The notes: generated by a model from the sequence alone, not told the origin. Counted from the first letter of the stretch, positions 1 through 7,542 are shown. The stretch is 64,000 nucleotides of DNA from an uncultured Paracoccaceae bacterium (GCA_947499635.1 CANMPD010000004.1:1-64000), one strand, 5' to 3'. Numbers and translations are program-made.

Positions 1-248
1 GACCGCTTGGGCGCGTAGGTTGCGCCGCGACGTTTGGCCTGCACGCGCTCAAAGGTGTCCAGCGAGACGATGGCCTTCCCGCCCGGTGTCGCCGTGTTGA
101 TGCCCTCAGTAAGAGAGTAAAAATGCACGCCATTGCGATCAAGCTGCGTCAGAAGATCGGCCAAATGCAGCACCGACCGCCCCAGCCTATCTAGTTTATA
201 GACGACTAGCGTATCGCCCGCCTGTAACGCGGCAAGCGCTTTATCCAT
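1..248 (-). pseudogene. serine recombinase remnant, apparently chimeric, runs off the window edge
   Basis: From an ATG at 248 the frame is open to the edge (82 codons). Residues about 1-58 match the middle of a small resolvase/invertase catalytic domain, with the motifs GDTLVV, KLDRLGRS and SLTEGI-T-TPGGK. The N-terminal part with the nucleophilic serine (usually in a YARVST-like motif) is absent upstream. After TPGGK, where a resolvase should continue into its E-helix, the sequence changes to IVSLDTFERVQAKRRG. That resembles the 'Recombinase' domain of large serine integrases. The frame is open back to about 405, but that part has no recognisable recombinase sequence. I read it as a 5'-truncated, internally joined, inactive remnant. 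The family match is confident; the chimera is inference. Confidence 0.6.
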
Positions 249-410
249 ACTCAAAAAGTAGGTTAAATGTTCCAGCGTTTTGCGGGAAAAGGTGCAATTT
301 GCAAGCACAGCGATCAGGTGTTTTGTCTGGTCGCGCTTTGAAAGCTTTATGGATTTAAGTATAGCAGTGAAGAGGCTGCAGGAGAGACGCAGGATGGGTG
401 CGTAAGCTCT

Positions 411-566
411 TTAGTCAGTAGATGCATGCTGTCGCGCAGCAGCTTTTGCTTCTTCTTCTTTTCGCCGGTCGTTATGCGATTTTATGGCAAAAAACATCCC
501 AATGGCTAAGACTATAATTTTCAATGGAAAGAAAACCAAAGGAAATAGATTTGACCAATGCCCCAT
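411..566 (-). CDS. small membrane protein (51 aa), function unknown
   Basis: The product has a single hydrophobic stretch (residues about 7-27, LVFFPLKIIVLAIGMFFAIK) followed by a charged, basic then Glu/Ala-rich tail ending in HASTD. It looks like a one-pass inner-membrane peptide with a cytoplasmic tail. The frame also extends upstream to 644. I chose the ATG at 566 because GAGGA lies about 8 bases before it and because short proteins with the PLKI-VL--GMFFAIK pattern are, from memory, common in this group. No function can be assigned. It stands alone between the recombinase remnant and the guanidine locus. Confidence 0.5.
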   Translation of the reverse strand: MGHWSNLFPLVFFPLKIIVLAIGMFFAIKSHNDRRKEEEAKAAARQHASTD

Positions 567-644
567 CGCATTTTCCTCGCTATAAAAGATCTTATCTTGG
601 AGGGAGAATATTACCCAAAACGTCTTGGATGCGACATACGTCAA

Positions 645-1100
645 ATTGACGCGGCTCTTTAAATTCTTGCGTGACCCGGGTGTTGGGCTTTCCTCGGGCT
701 TTTCGTGAGGGCCGTATCAATTGTTAGACTGATGGAATGACTTGTATAGTGGTTGCATTGACGTTTTCTGGTTGACCTGAGTGCCTGTGATCTTTGCTGC
801 ATATGCCTTATTTAAACCTGTATCACCTAGTCTCGATGTCTGGATGATAGCTTGGTTTGTGGACGTTCGTTTCAGTTAGAATTTAGGCCGGAATCAAGGT
901 CAGCTCAAACTGGGCAAAACTGAAGATAGGTGTCCGTTTTGTGAAAAGAGCTGCGATGGCGTTTATTCATTGAATATTAAAGGTGCTGAAAAATGTGGCT
1001 AAAAACCTTTGATCGTGTTTTTTTTGATCATCATCTCGCCCTCATATGCGTCTTGCAGCCTTGCTAACTTGATCCAACTTCGGAACTGGCACCCACTGGT
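645..1100. other. non-coding, AT-rich spacer between recombinase remnant side and guanidine riboswitch
   Basis: No credible coding frame was found on either strand; stops are frequent. Near 1005-1027 there is a T-run flanked by two copies of TTTGATC or TTGATC, and 979-984/1005-1010 carry short complementary arms. None is good enough to call a terminator. The promoter of the guanidine operon should lie in the last part of this stretch, but no clear -35/-10 pair was found. Confidence 0.5.
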
Positions 1101-1225
1101 GTGGCAGAGTGCTTAGGGTTCCGTGGATATCAGAATTGATATTCAGTCTGGTCCGAGAAGCGCTACCAGTGCGGCAAAATCCGCAAGGGCACACGGCGGG
1201 GCAAAATCCCGGGAGGTTACTGCGC
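1101..1225 (+). promoter_or_regulatory. guanidine-I (ykkC) riboswitch aptamer
   Basis: The conserved blocks of the ykkC/guanidine-I aptamer appear in order. TTAGGGTTCCG is at about 1113-1123, a P2-like hairpin with GATATCA/TGATATT arms at about 1126-1143, and TGGTCCGAGA at about 1149-1158. ACGGCGGGGCAAAATCCCGGGAGG follows at about 1193-1216. GCAG (1104-1107) and CTGC (1220-1223) can close the P1 stem. The family binds guanidinium and switches on guanidine export or degradation genes. Here it precedes an importer and a guanidine hydrolase-like gene on the same strand, which fits. The exact ends are estimated from P1 pairing. Confidence 0.93.
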
Positions 1226-1251
1226 AGGTTTAATCCGCGCTCTAATTCCAT

Positions 1252-1297
1252 GTTCCGCCAGCGCACCCAAACCGTTTTAAAAAAAAATAGGCGGAAC
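1252..1297 (+). promoter_or_regulatory. candidate expression platform of the guanidine riboswitch
   Basis: Between aptamer and start codon there is an inverted repeat, GTTCCGCC (1252-1259) and GGCGGAAC (1290-1297), enclosing an A-rich loop of about 30 bases. The ribosome site GGGG (about 1304-1307) lies just beyond, before the ATG at 1315. A second possible arm pair, GCGCAGG (about 1223-1229) and CCAGCGC (about 1258-1264), overlaps the left arm and could compete with it. There is no U-run after a stem, so translational control or a Rho-dependent mechanism seems likelier than intrinsic termination. This is inference from pairing by eye. Confidence 0.4.
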
Positions 1298-1314
1298 GGA
1301 CAACGGGGAATACA

Positions 1315-2382
1315 ATGACGATTTTAAAATTCTTATCCTCCGCCGCCGTTTGCGCAGCACTTGCCACATCCATTGCGATGCCAGCCAATGCACAAGAGAA
1401 AGACGAATTTAGACTGGCTTGGTCGATCTATGTTGGGTGGATGCCTTGGGGCTATCTCGACGAAAGCGGCATCATGGACAAGTGGGCTGATAAATACGGT
1501 ATCGACGTCGAGATTGTTCAAATCAATGACTACGTTGAATCCATCAACCAATACACCTCAGGTGCATTCGATGGCGTTTCCGCGACCAATATGGATACGC
1601 TTTCTATCCCCTCTGGTGGTGGCGTGGACACAACAGCCCTGATCATTGGCGATTATTCCAATGGAAATGATGCGGTCATTCTGAAGGGCGAAGGGTCCTT
1701 GGCCGATCTGGTGGACAAGCCTGTGAACTTGGTCGAACTGTCGGTTTCACATTATTTGCTGGCGCGTGGGCTGGACACTGTTGGTCTGTCCGAAGCCGAC
1801 CTTGGTGGAGTGGTCAACACCTCAGATGCCGATATGATCGCGGCCTATGCCACTGATGATGTGCAAGCCGTTGTGACGTGGAATCCGCTGGTGTCGGAAA
1901 TCACTGCTAGTAACCCAGATGCCAATGTGCTGTTCGACAGCTCTAAGGTTGCGGGTGAAATTCTGGACCTAATGGTGGTGAATACACAGACGCTTGAGGA
2001 CAATCCAAATTTTGGCAAGGCCGTAGTCGGCGCTTGGTACGAAGTTATGGCCTTGATGGCATCGGGTGACGAAGAGGTTCTCACAGCGATGGCCGAGGCC
2101 TCAGGTACGGATCTTGCAGGATACAAAGCACAGTTGGCGGCGACGGAAATGTTTTTTGAGCCAAGCCAAGCGGTTGCTCAGGCCGCGTCAAAAGATTTGC
2201 CAGCAACCATGACAAACATCGCGGAGTTCCTGTTTGATAAGGGTATTTTGGGCGTTGGTGCCCCAAGCGCAGATTTTGTCGGGGTGGAATACCCAGACGG
2301 CGTGATCACCGGTGACGAGAACAATGTCACGCTGCGCTTTGATACGACCTTCATGCAGATGGCAGCTGACGGCGCGTTGTAA
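1315..2382 (+). CDS. ABC transporter periplasmic binding protein, guanidine/urea-carboxylase-region type
   Basis: This 355-residue protein has a Sec signal peptide (basic start, hydrophobic core, ending near PANA-QEKD, residue about 27). The mature part is of the NitT/TauT/SsuA-like class, and the start of the mature protein (FRLAWSIYVGWMPWGYL) fits the subgroup found beside urea carboxylase and guanidine genes (the TIGR03427 type, from memory). It should capture the substrate in the periplasm and deliver it to the permease at 2458. As the first gene after a guanidine-I riboswitch, guanidine or a close relative is the inferred ligand. The ATG at 1315 follows GGGGAA at normal spacing. Confidence 0.85.
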   Translation: MTILKFLSSAAVCAALATSIAMPANAQEKDEFRLAWSIYVGWMPWGYLDESGIMDKWADKYGIDVEIVQINDYVESINQYTSGAFDGVSATNMDTLSIPSGGGVDTTALIIGDYSNGNDAVILKGEGSLADLVDKPVNLVELSVSHYLLARGLDTVGLSEADLGGVVNTSDADMIAAYATDDVQAVVTWNPLVSEITASNPDANVLFDSSKVAGEILDLMVVNTQTLEDNPNFGKAVVGAWYEVMALMASGDEEVLTAMAEASGTDLAGYKAQLAATEMFFEPSQAVAQAASKDLPATMTNIAEFLFDKGILGVGAPSADFVGVEYPDGVITGDENNVTLRFDTTFMQMAADGAL

Positions 2383-2393
2383 TCAAACTTTTC

Positions 2394-2417
2394 TGGCGCG
2401 CCTTTCTGGGTGCGCCA
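2394..2417 (+). promoter_or_regulatory. intercistronic hairpin after the binding-protein gene
   Basis: The arms TGGCGC (2394-2399) and GCGCCA (2412-2417) flank a 12-base loop and are followed by ATTTATTTTG. Placed just after the binding-protein stop, it could protect the upstream mRNA or partly attenuate the permease and ATPase genes, giving excess binding protein. Such hairpins are common in ABC operons; the function here is inference. Confidence 0.45.
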
Positions 2418-2457
2418 TTTATTTTGCCATCAAAACCCGCCCGCTAGGAGGAGTCTT

Positions 2458-3270
2458 ATGAGACTGATTAATCATGTCCCCTCAAGGCCAAATAGTGTTT
2501 TTCTCGCTGCCTTGCCGTTTGTTCTGGTGCTTATTGTATATTCGATTGCGTCGGATTTGCGGCTAACGGAAAACCCACAAGATAAGCTGCTCCCAGCGCT
2601 CAGCACAATCTGGGAGACCGCGACCCGGTTGTTTACTGAACCTGACCGGCGTTCAGGCGATATTTTGCTGTGGCTTGACACTGGGGCGTCGTTGCGACGG
2701 CTGATGTTGGGCGTTGGGATTTCGGCAATTATTTCGCTGATCCTTGGGATGGCAATTGGGTTGCTTCCTTTTGCGCGGTCCGGATTTGCGAGTTTTGTTG
2801 CGGTTCTTTCAATGGTTCCACCGCTGGCACTGTTGCCTATCTTGTTCATTGTTTTTGGCCTTGGCGAAGTGTCGAAGGTTGTTTTGATTGTCATTGGGAT
2901 CACCCCATTCATGACACGTGACCTGTCGCAACGGGTTTTGGATATTCCGGCAGAGCAATTGATAAAGGCGCAAACGATTGGTGCGTCTTCGTGGGTTATT
3001 GCGTTGCGCGTTGCGCTGCCACAAATCTTGCCGCGATTGATTGCAAATATACGTCTGTCACTTGGGTCGGCTTGGTTGTTCCTGATCGCTGCCGAAGCCG
3101 TGGCCTCTGATGTTGGGCTTGGGTACCGGATTTTCTTGGTTCGGCGCTATTTGGCAATGGATGTCATCCTGACTTATGTCGTTTGGATCACCTTGCTGGC
3201 ATTTGTCGTGGATTGGGCGCTTAAAACCCTGTCGCGCAAAGCATTTCCATGGATGGAGGCCAGGCTATGA
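2458..3270 (+). CDS. ABC transporter permease, NitT/TauT (SsuC-like) type
   Basis: A 270-residue inner-membrane protein with about six hydrophobic segments and a BPD-transport (MetI-like) domain. The cytoplasmic coupling helix region for the ATPase is visible around the EQLIKAQTIGASSW stretch (the EAA loop). It forms the channel of the importer with the binding protein at 1315 and the ATPase at 3267. The ATG at 2458 is preferred over an upstream in-frame start because AGGAGG lies directly before it. Its stop overlaps the next start by four bases (ATGA), which implies translational coupling. Confidence 0.85.
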   Translation: MRLINHVPSRPNSVFLAALPFVLVLIVYSIASDLRLTENPQDKLLPALSTIWETATRLFTEPDRRSGDILLWLDTGASLRRLMLGVGISAIISLILGMAIGLLPFARSGFASFVAVLSMVPPLALLPILFIVFGLGEVSKVVLIVIGITPFMTRDLSQRVLDIPAEQLIKAQTIGASSWVIALRVALPQILPRLIANIRLSLGSAWLFLIAAEAVASDVGLGYRIFLVRRYLAMDVILTYVVWITLLAFVVDWALKTLSRKAFPWMEARL

Positions 3271-4034
3271 GTTTTGTAACTGTGCGGAATGTTTGGCAGG
3301 CCTATGGAAACCGTTCAATCATTGAGCGTGTAAATCTTGATGTCGACGAAGGTGAATTTGTATCTATCGTCGGCGCGTCCGGGTGCGGAAAATCTACATT
3401 CTTGCGATTGCTTTTGGCGCAAGAACGACCAACCCGAGGGTCAATTTGCATTGATGGAGGCGCGCCGGCGGTTGAGCCAAACCTTGAACGCGGCGTTGTG
3501 TTTCAAAAATATTCGGTCTTTCCTCATCTATCGGTCCGCGAAAACCTTATTGCCGGCGAAGGGTTTAAAACCCGGTCAGGCTATTTGTTTGGCAAGGCAC
3601 GACGCGCAGCTATCGAACGTGCCGATGAGATGTTGCAACGTATCGGTTTGAACCATGTCGCAGACCAGTACCCGGCGTCGTTGTCTGGCGGAATGCAGCA
3701 ACGACTTGCTATTGGGCAAGCCATGGCGGCCAAGCCGCGGGTTCTGTTGTTGGACGAGCCATTTGGCGCGCTGGATCCGGGCACACGTTTGCAAATGCAC
3801 GATTTCCTTATGGAATTGCGTGATGAAACAAACATGACTGTGTTCATGGTGACCCATGATCTCGACGAAGGGTTTAAGCTGGGCGAACGGGTGTTGGTCT
3901 TTGATAAACCCCGCTGGGATCCACATGACCCCGGCGCCTATGGTGCCACGATTACCTACGATTTTGATGCGCGAAATGGCGGGATACCGTTCCAAAATAT
4001 TCTGGAGAAATATCCCAAGCTTGCCGTCGCATAA
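3267..4034 (+). CDS. ABC transporter ATP-binding protein, NitT/TauT type
   Basis: A 255-residue ATPase with Walker A GASGCGKST, signature LSGGMQQRL, Walker B VLLLDEPFGALD and the switch histidine in MVTHDLDE. All residues needed for ATP hydrolysis are present. It powers the importer formed with the two preceding genes. The start at 3267 follows GGAGG and overlaps the permease stop. The C-terminal 30 or so residues (after VFDKPRWDP) are the divergent tail usual for this transporter class. Substrate is inferred from the riboswitch and the downstream hydrolase. Confidence 0.87.
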   Translation: MSFVTVRNVWQAYGNRSIIERVNLDVDEGEFVSIVGASGCGKSTFLRLLLAQERPTRGSICIDGGAPAVEPNLERGVVFQKYSVFPHLSVRENLIAGEGFKTRSGYLFGKARRAAIERADEMLQRIGLNHVADQYPASLSGGMQQRLAIGQAMAAKPRVLLLDEPFGALDPGTRLQMHDFLMELRDETNMTVFMVTHDLDEGFKLGERVLVFDKPRWDPHDPGAYGATITYDFDARNGGIPFQNILEKYPKLAVA

Positions 4035-4094
4035 GGTTCACTGCGCGCGCTGCTGGGCTCCGCACGCAGGCTGTCATCAAGGCCCAGAAAAGAC

Positions 4095-4110
4095 GCCCTC
4101 GCGAGAGGGC
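4095..4110 (+). other. short GNRA-loop hairpin ahead of the hydrolase gene
   Basis: GCCCTC and GAGGGC form a perfect six-base stem closed by the stable tetraloop GCGA, about 17 bases before the hydrolase ATG. There is no following T-run, so it is not a terminator. It may be an mRNA processing or stability element. It does not match the ACGR-loop pairs of guanidine-II riboswitches. Confidence 0.4.
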
Positions 4111-4127
4111 ACCACCACAGGACAAAA

Positions 4128-5402
4128 ATGATGTTCTCAGATCTAAACAAAAGGCGTTCCCATCATCCTCGTGATTTGGCCGAGCGTCTTAACGCCACAC
4201 AGGCGCGCCATCACCATCCTGACCTCAGCAAACTTGCCGGTTGGCAAGCGATGCAAAAAGAAGGGGATCTCCCAACCGGTCGTCACGACGAAGAACGCCG
4301 TTGGGCATTGCGTATGGGACTGACAGGGGCGGATGCGATTGAAGACAAATCCATCCCCACTTTTGCCCGTGGTGAACTGCCGCATTTTGCCGGTATTAAC
4401 ACGTTCCTTAAAGCGCCTTACGCCGAGGATGTTTTAGACGTTGCCAATTATGATGCGACGGTTCTGGGCATCCCCTTTGATGGCGGTACAACTTACCGCC
4501 CGGGTACGCGGTTTGGACCTCAGGGTTTGCGCAAGATTTCTGCGCTTTATACGCCTTATAACTATGAACTTGGTGTGGATCTGCGCGAGCAGATGACCCT
4601 GTGTGATGCGGGTGATGTGTTCACAATCCCAGCCAACATCGAAAAATCATTTGACCAAATCAGTCGCGGCGTCAGCCATGTGTTTAGCTCTGGGTCATTG
4701 CCAATCATGATTGGTGGCGACCATTCGATCGGGTTCCCATGTGTACGCGGCATTGCCGAATGCACGTCCAAGAAAATCGGGATCGTTCACTTTGATCGCC
4801 ATGCTGACATTCAGGAAAAAGATCTGGATGAACGGATGCACACCACGCCGTGGTTCCATTCTACAAACCTGCCGAATGTACCGGCTACAAACCTTGTGCA
4901 AATTGGTATTGGCGGTTGGCAAGTCCCGCGCGAGGCCGTCAAAGTGGCGCGCGAACGGAACACCAATATCATTACCATGGGCGACATGGAGCGAATGGGC
5001 ATCGACAAGACCATTGAAATGGCGCTCGAGATGGCTTGGAAAGATGTGGACATGGTGTATCTGTCGTTTGATATCGACAGCATCGACTGTGGTTTTGTGC
5101 CGGGTACAGGCTGGCCTGAGCCAGGTGGGTTCTTGCCACGCGAAGCCCTCGCGCTGGTTTCCGGAATTGCTGCTGAAGGCATCTGTGGCATGGAATTGGT
5201 CGAAGTCTCCCCGCCCTACGATACATCTGATATCACAGCCCTTATGGGCACCCGTGTGATCGTGGATGTTTTGGGTACCTTGGTTGCGAATAATAAACTT
5301 GGTGCACATAAGCGGCATATCGATAAACCAGTATCCCATCCATATGGCGAATACGAAGGCAAACGTTGGTCAAATCCTGAGCCACACAAGGTGGGTGAAT
5401 AA
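4128..5402 (+). CDS. gdmH: guanidine hydrolase-like ureohydrolase (GdmH type)
   Basis: This 424-residue member of the arginase/agmatinase superfamily is longer than ordinary agmatinases (about 300) because of an N-terminal extension of about 100 residues. Metal-site motifs are GGDHS (196-200), DRHAD (223-227) and DIDSID (315-320). The usual DAHxD is DRHAD here, and it is followed by IQEKDLDERMHTTPWFH, which from memory resembles the nickel-dependent guanidine hydrolase of Synechocystis (Sll1077). That enzyme yields urea and ammonia. The riboswitch-controlled importer upstream and His-rich metal protein downstream support guanidine as substrate over agmatine or guanidinobutyrate. Either of two adjacent ATGs (4128, 4131) may start it; AGGA precedes both. 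Confidence 0.82.
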   Translation: MMFSDLNKRRSHHPRDLAERLNATQARHHHPDLSKLAGWQAMQKEGDLPTGRHDEERRWALRMGLTGADAIEDKSIPTFARGELPHFAGINTFLKAPYAEDVLDVANYDATVLGIPFDGGTTYRPGTRFGPQGLRKISALYTPYNYELGVDLREQMTLCDAGDVFTIPANIEKSFDQISRGVSHVFSSGSLPIMIGGDHSIGFPCVRGIAECTSKKIGIVHFDRHADIQEKDLDERMHTTPWFHSTNLPNVPATNLVQIGIGGWQVPREAVKVARERNTNIITMGDMERMGIDKTIEMALEMAWKDVDMVYLSFDIDSIDCGFVPGTGWPEPGGFLPREALALVSGIAAEGICGMELVEVSPPYDTSDITALMGTRVIVDVLGTLVANNKLGAHKRHIDKPVSHPYGEYEGKRWSNPEPHKVGE

Positions 5403-5860
5403 TGCCCCACGATCATTCACATGACCACCACGATCATGACCATGATCATGTCCATCACCACGTAGGACATAATCACAGTCATGGCGACCATTTGCATTCG
5501 CATCTACATGACGAAGATGAGGCAGCCGACCTGCAAGTCTTGGCCACGCAGTTTATCGATGGGTTTGTGCAGGCCAATGATAAATCCAGTTACCTAAAAT
5601 TGGCGGGCGTGCCGTTTGAACGCCCGTCCGCAGCAGGTGCCAAAGCGTTAAAATTGATAGACGTAGAGTTGAAGACCGAATGGCAGGTGGGGACGGCGTC
5701 TCCATCATTTGGATCGCGAGAACTCTCGTATTTGCCGTTCCCTGGGGAAATGGTGAAGGCACGTACGAATATGTCTCTTGTCTATGTTTCAATGGACGAA
5801 AAAGCGACGCTCGACATCCGAGATTTTTTACTCAAGAAAAAGAAAGAACTCAGCATATGA
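5402..5860 (+). CDS. His-rich putative nickel-binding accessory protein (152 aa)
   Basis: The first 36 residues contain 18 histidines interspersed with Asp and Ser. An acidic linker (DEDEAAD) and a domain of about 110 residues that I do not recognise follow. There is no signal peptide, so it is probably cytoplasmic. The start overlaps the hydrolase stop by one base (TAATG), so it is translated together with the hydrolase. Known guanidine hydrolases need HypA/HypB-like nickel chaperones, and a metal-storage or delivery role is the obvious inference. It lacks the CxxC zinc motif of HypA and the P-loop GTPase motifs of HypB, so it is not a plain homologue of either. Confidence 0.7.
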   Translation: MPHDHSHDHHDHDHDHVHHHVGHNHSHGDHLHSHLHDEDEAADLQVLATQFIDGFVQANDKSSYLKLAGVPFERPSAAGAKALKLIDVELKTEWQVGTASPSFGSRELSYLPFPGEMVKARTNMSLVYVSMDEKATLDIRDFLLKKKKELSI

Positions 5861-6015
5861 CTAAAGGTCTAATTCGGGCAGTGAGCCTAATAGCCGCATC
5901 TCCAGCGATTGCACATGAGGGTGGAAACCATATTCATCCCCATGGGTTTGAAGCTGCAATTTCGCTTGGCGTTATCGTCGTCGTTGCACTGGTTTGGCGG
6001 ATAAGTTCGCGCTGA
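5857..6015 (+). CDS. small signal-peptide/His/one-TM protein, DUF6732-like
   Basis: A 52-residue protein that begins with a signal-like segment ending at SPAIA. It then has HEGGNHIHPHG (four His in eleven residues) and a C-terminal hydrophobic segment (AAISLGVIVVVALVW) closing with a short basic tail. Similar small proteins occur, from memory, in Rhodobacteraceae urease operons. A role in periplasmic nickel binding or uptake is therefore plausible but unproven. Its ATG overlaps the stop of the His-rich gene (ATGA), which is strong evidence for a real, coupled gene despite its size. It is the last gene of the guanidine operon. Confidence 0.62.
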   Translation: MTKGLIRAVSLIAASPAIAHEGGNHIHPHGFEAAISLGVIVVVALVWRISSR

Positions 6016-6050
6016 ACGAATGTCGAGCCTGGCGAGAATACAAACACGGA

Positions 6051-6083
6051 CTATTGGACCAATGGACTGAAGTGGTCCAATAG
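6051..6083 (+). terminator. terminator hairpin of the guanidine operon
   Basis: The arms CTATTGGACCA (6051-6061) and TGGTCCAATAG (6073-6083) make an 11-bp perfect stem with an 11-base loop, 35 bases after the last stop codon. The U-run is weak (CACTTTGATT), so termination may be partial. The rest of 6084-6290 holds no gene. Confidence 0.6.
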
Positions 6084-6292
6084 CACTTTGATTATTACCT
6101 AAATATGCTGAATGTAGGTCGGGACGGCCGGTTAAACAGATCGCGTCCGGACTGGGTAAGCTTTATGTATCGTATACATCTTTGGGGTGATTTTCAGATG
6201 AAATTCCGCATTTTGGGGTGAGCCGTAGCGAAATTATACCTTTTCTGGCCATGCGGTATGCTGTCATGTTGATGTTTGAGTAAGAACCTTGG

Positions 6293-6322
6293 TTGCAATG
6301 GGCACTCCTACGGCCATATAAT
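6293..6322 (+). promoter_or_regulatory. probable housekeeping promoter of accA
   Basis: TTGCAA (6293-6298) and a perfect TATAAT (6317-6322) are separated by 18 bases, 26 bases before the accA start. This is a good sigma70-type match. The short leader leaves little room for other control. Confidence 0.6.
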
Positions 6323-6348
6323 ACTCAAACCGCGATAGTAGAGATAGT

Positions 6349-7311
6349 ATGACCCAGTACCTGGATTTCGAAAAGCCGCTTGCTGAAATTGAAGGCAAGG
6401 CAGAAGAATTGCGCGCTGTTGCGCGTGCGAACGAAGAAATGGATATCGCCGATGAGGCCGCGGCTTTGGATGCAAAAGCGGCCCAATTGTTGGTGGATAT
6501 ATATGCGAATTTGACACCTTGGCGTAAATGCCAGGTTGCGCGTCACCCCAATAGACCGCATTGCCGTGACTATATTGACGAGCTGTTTACAGAATATACG
6601 CCGCTTGCTGGGGATCGCAATTTTGCAGATGACCTTGCGGTTATGGGTGGCTTGGCACGTTTTAATGACCAACCTGTTGTGGTGATAGGTCACGAAAAAG
6701 GGCATGATACCAAGTCTCGGATCGACCATAACTTTGGTATGGCCCGTCCGGAAGGGTACCGTAAGGCGATCCGTTTGATGGAAATGGCAGGTCGTTTTGG
6801 TTTGCCTGTGATTACTTTGGTCGACACTGCAGGTGCTTATCCTGGAAAAGGCGCTGAAGAGCGAGGTCAATCCGAAGCAATCGCGCGCTCAACTGAGATG
6901 TGTTTGAAAATCGGTGTCCCTTTGATTTCTGTGATCATTGGCGAAGGTGGTTCTGGTGGGGCCGTTGCATTTGCGACAGCTAACCGGGTCGCGATGTTAG
7001 AGCATTCGGTGTATTCGGTCATTTCACCTGAGGGCTGTGCGTCCATTTTGTGGAAAGACTCTGAAAAGATGCGCGAAGCCGCAGAAGCCTTGCGTTTGAC
7101 GGCGCAAGATTTGATTCAGCTTGGCGTGGCTGACCGGGTGATTTCTGAACCTTTGGGTGGCGCGCATCGTGATATTCCTGCGACCTATTTAAGCGTGAAA
7201 AATGCGATTTCGTCGATGCTGGAAGAGCTCTCTAAGCAAGATAGTGCAGCGTTGATTAAAGACCGACGTCAGAAGTTTTTGGATCTTGGCTCTAAGGGGC
7301 TGGCGAATTAA
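6349..7311 (+). CDS. accA: acetyl-CoA carboxylase carboxyltransferase subunit alpha
   Basis: This 320-residue subunit, with AccD, moves the carboxyl group from biotin to acetyl-CoA to make malonyl-CoA, the first step of fatty-acid synthesis. The length and the N-terminal start ([17 protein letters not shown]) are typical of AccA. The crotonase-like core is seen in [17 protein letters not shown] and [10 protein letters not shown], which hold the active-site glycines. It stands alone between a sigma70-like promoter and a strong terminator. accD is not in the window, as usual for the dispersed acc genes of proteobacteria. Confidence 0.96.
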   Translation: MTQYLDFEKPLAEIEGKAEELRAVARANEEMDIADEAAALDAKAAQLLVDIYANLTPWRKCQVARHPNRPHCRDYIDELFTEYTPLAGDRNFADDLAVMGGLARFNDQPVVVIGHEKGHDTKSRIDHNFGMARPEGYRKAIRLMEMAGRFGLPVITLVDTAGAYPGKGAEERGQSEAIARSTEMCLKIGVPLISVIIGEGGSGGAVAFATANRVAMLEHSVYSVISPEGCASILWKDSEKMREAAEALRLTAQDLIQLGVADRVISEPLGGAHRDIPATYLSVKNAISSMLEELSKQDSAALIKDRRQKFLDLGSKGLAN

Positions 7312-7328
7312 AGCTGAGCTGAAGGCGG

Positions 7329-7356
7329 AAAGGGCGTATGATTGCGCCCTTTTTAT
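7329..7356 (+). terminator. rho-independent terminator after accA
   Basis: AAAGGGCG (7329-7336) and CGCCCTTT (7345-7352) form an 8-bp stem that runs straight into TTTTTATTT. Confidence 0.85.
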
Positions 7357-7542
7357 TTAGCATCGCCGATTGTATTTCGGCATTTACTACAATTGTTTAC
7401 CTGTTTTGCGGATGGTGAGCGGTTTGGTCTCAAGAGGCTTGGCATCCAAAACATGATTGAAAATTCGCATAAGACACGGGAGTGTAGATGCGAGGTGAGG
7501 CGCTTCAAGTGCTGAACGTCGTCCGCGGAAATGTGATGGCGA

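Noticed and set aside
979-1027. Terminator-like arms and T-run upstream of the guanidine riboswitch
   Set aside because: The arms are only six bases with a 20-base loop, and the T-run is separated from them, so it does not meet the usual pattern.
2472-2912. Minus-strand frame of 146 codons opposite the permease
   Set aside because: It is the antisense of membrane-coding sequence with no start signal; the permease on the plus strand explains the base pattern.
4035-4127. Possible second guanidine riboswitch (guanidine-II or -III) before the hydrolase gene
   Set aside because: There is only one small hairpin with a GCGA loop. Guanidine-II needs paired hairpins with ACGR loops, and no guanidine-III pseudoknot pattern was seen.
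4695-5339. Long minus-strand frame (214 codons) opposite the ureohydrolase
   Set aside because: It is a shadow of a strongly coding plus-strand gene, has low-complexity His/Arg composition and resembles no family.
4128-5402. Annotation as ordinary agmatinase (speB)
   Set aside because: The protein is about 100 residues longer, has the DRHAD motif and sits in a riboswitch-controlled guanidine setting, all of which fit a guanidine hydrolase better.
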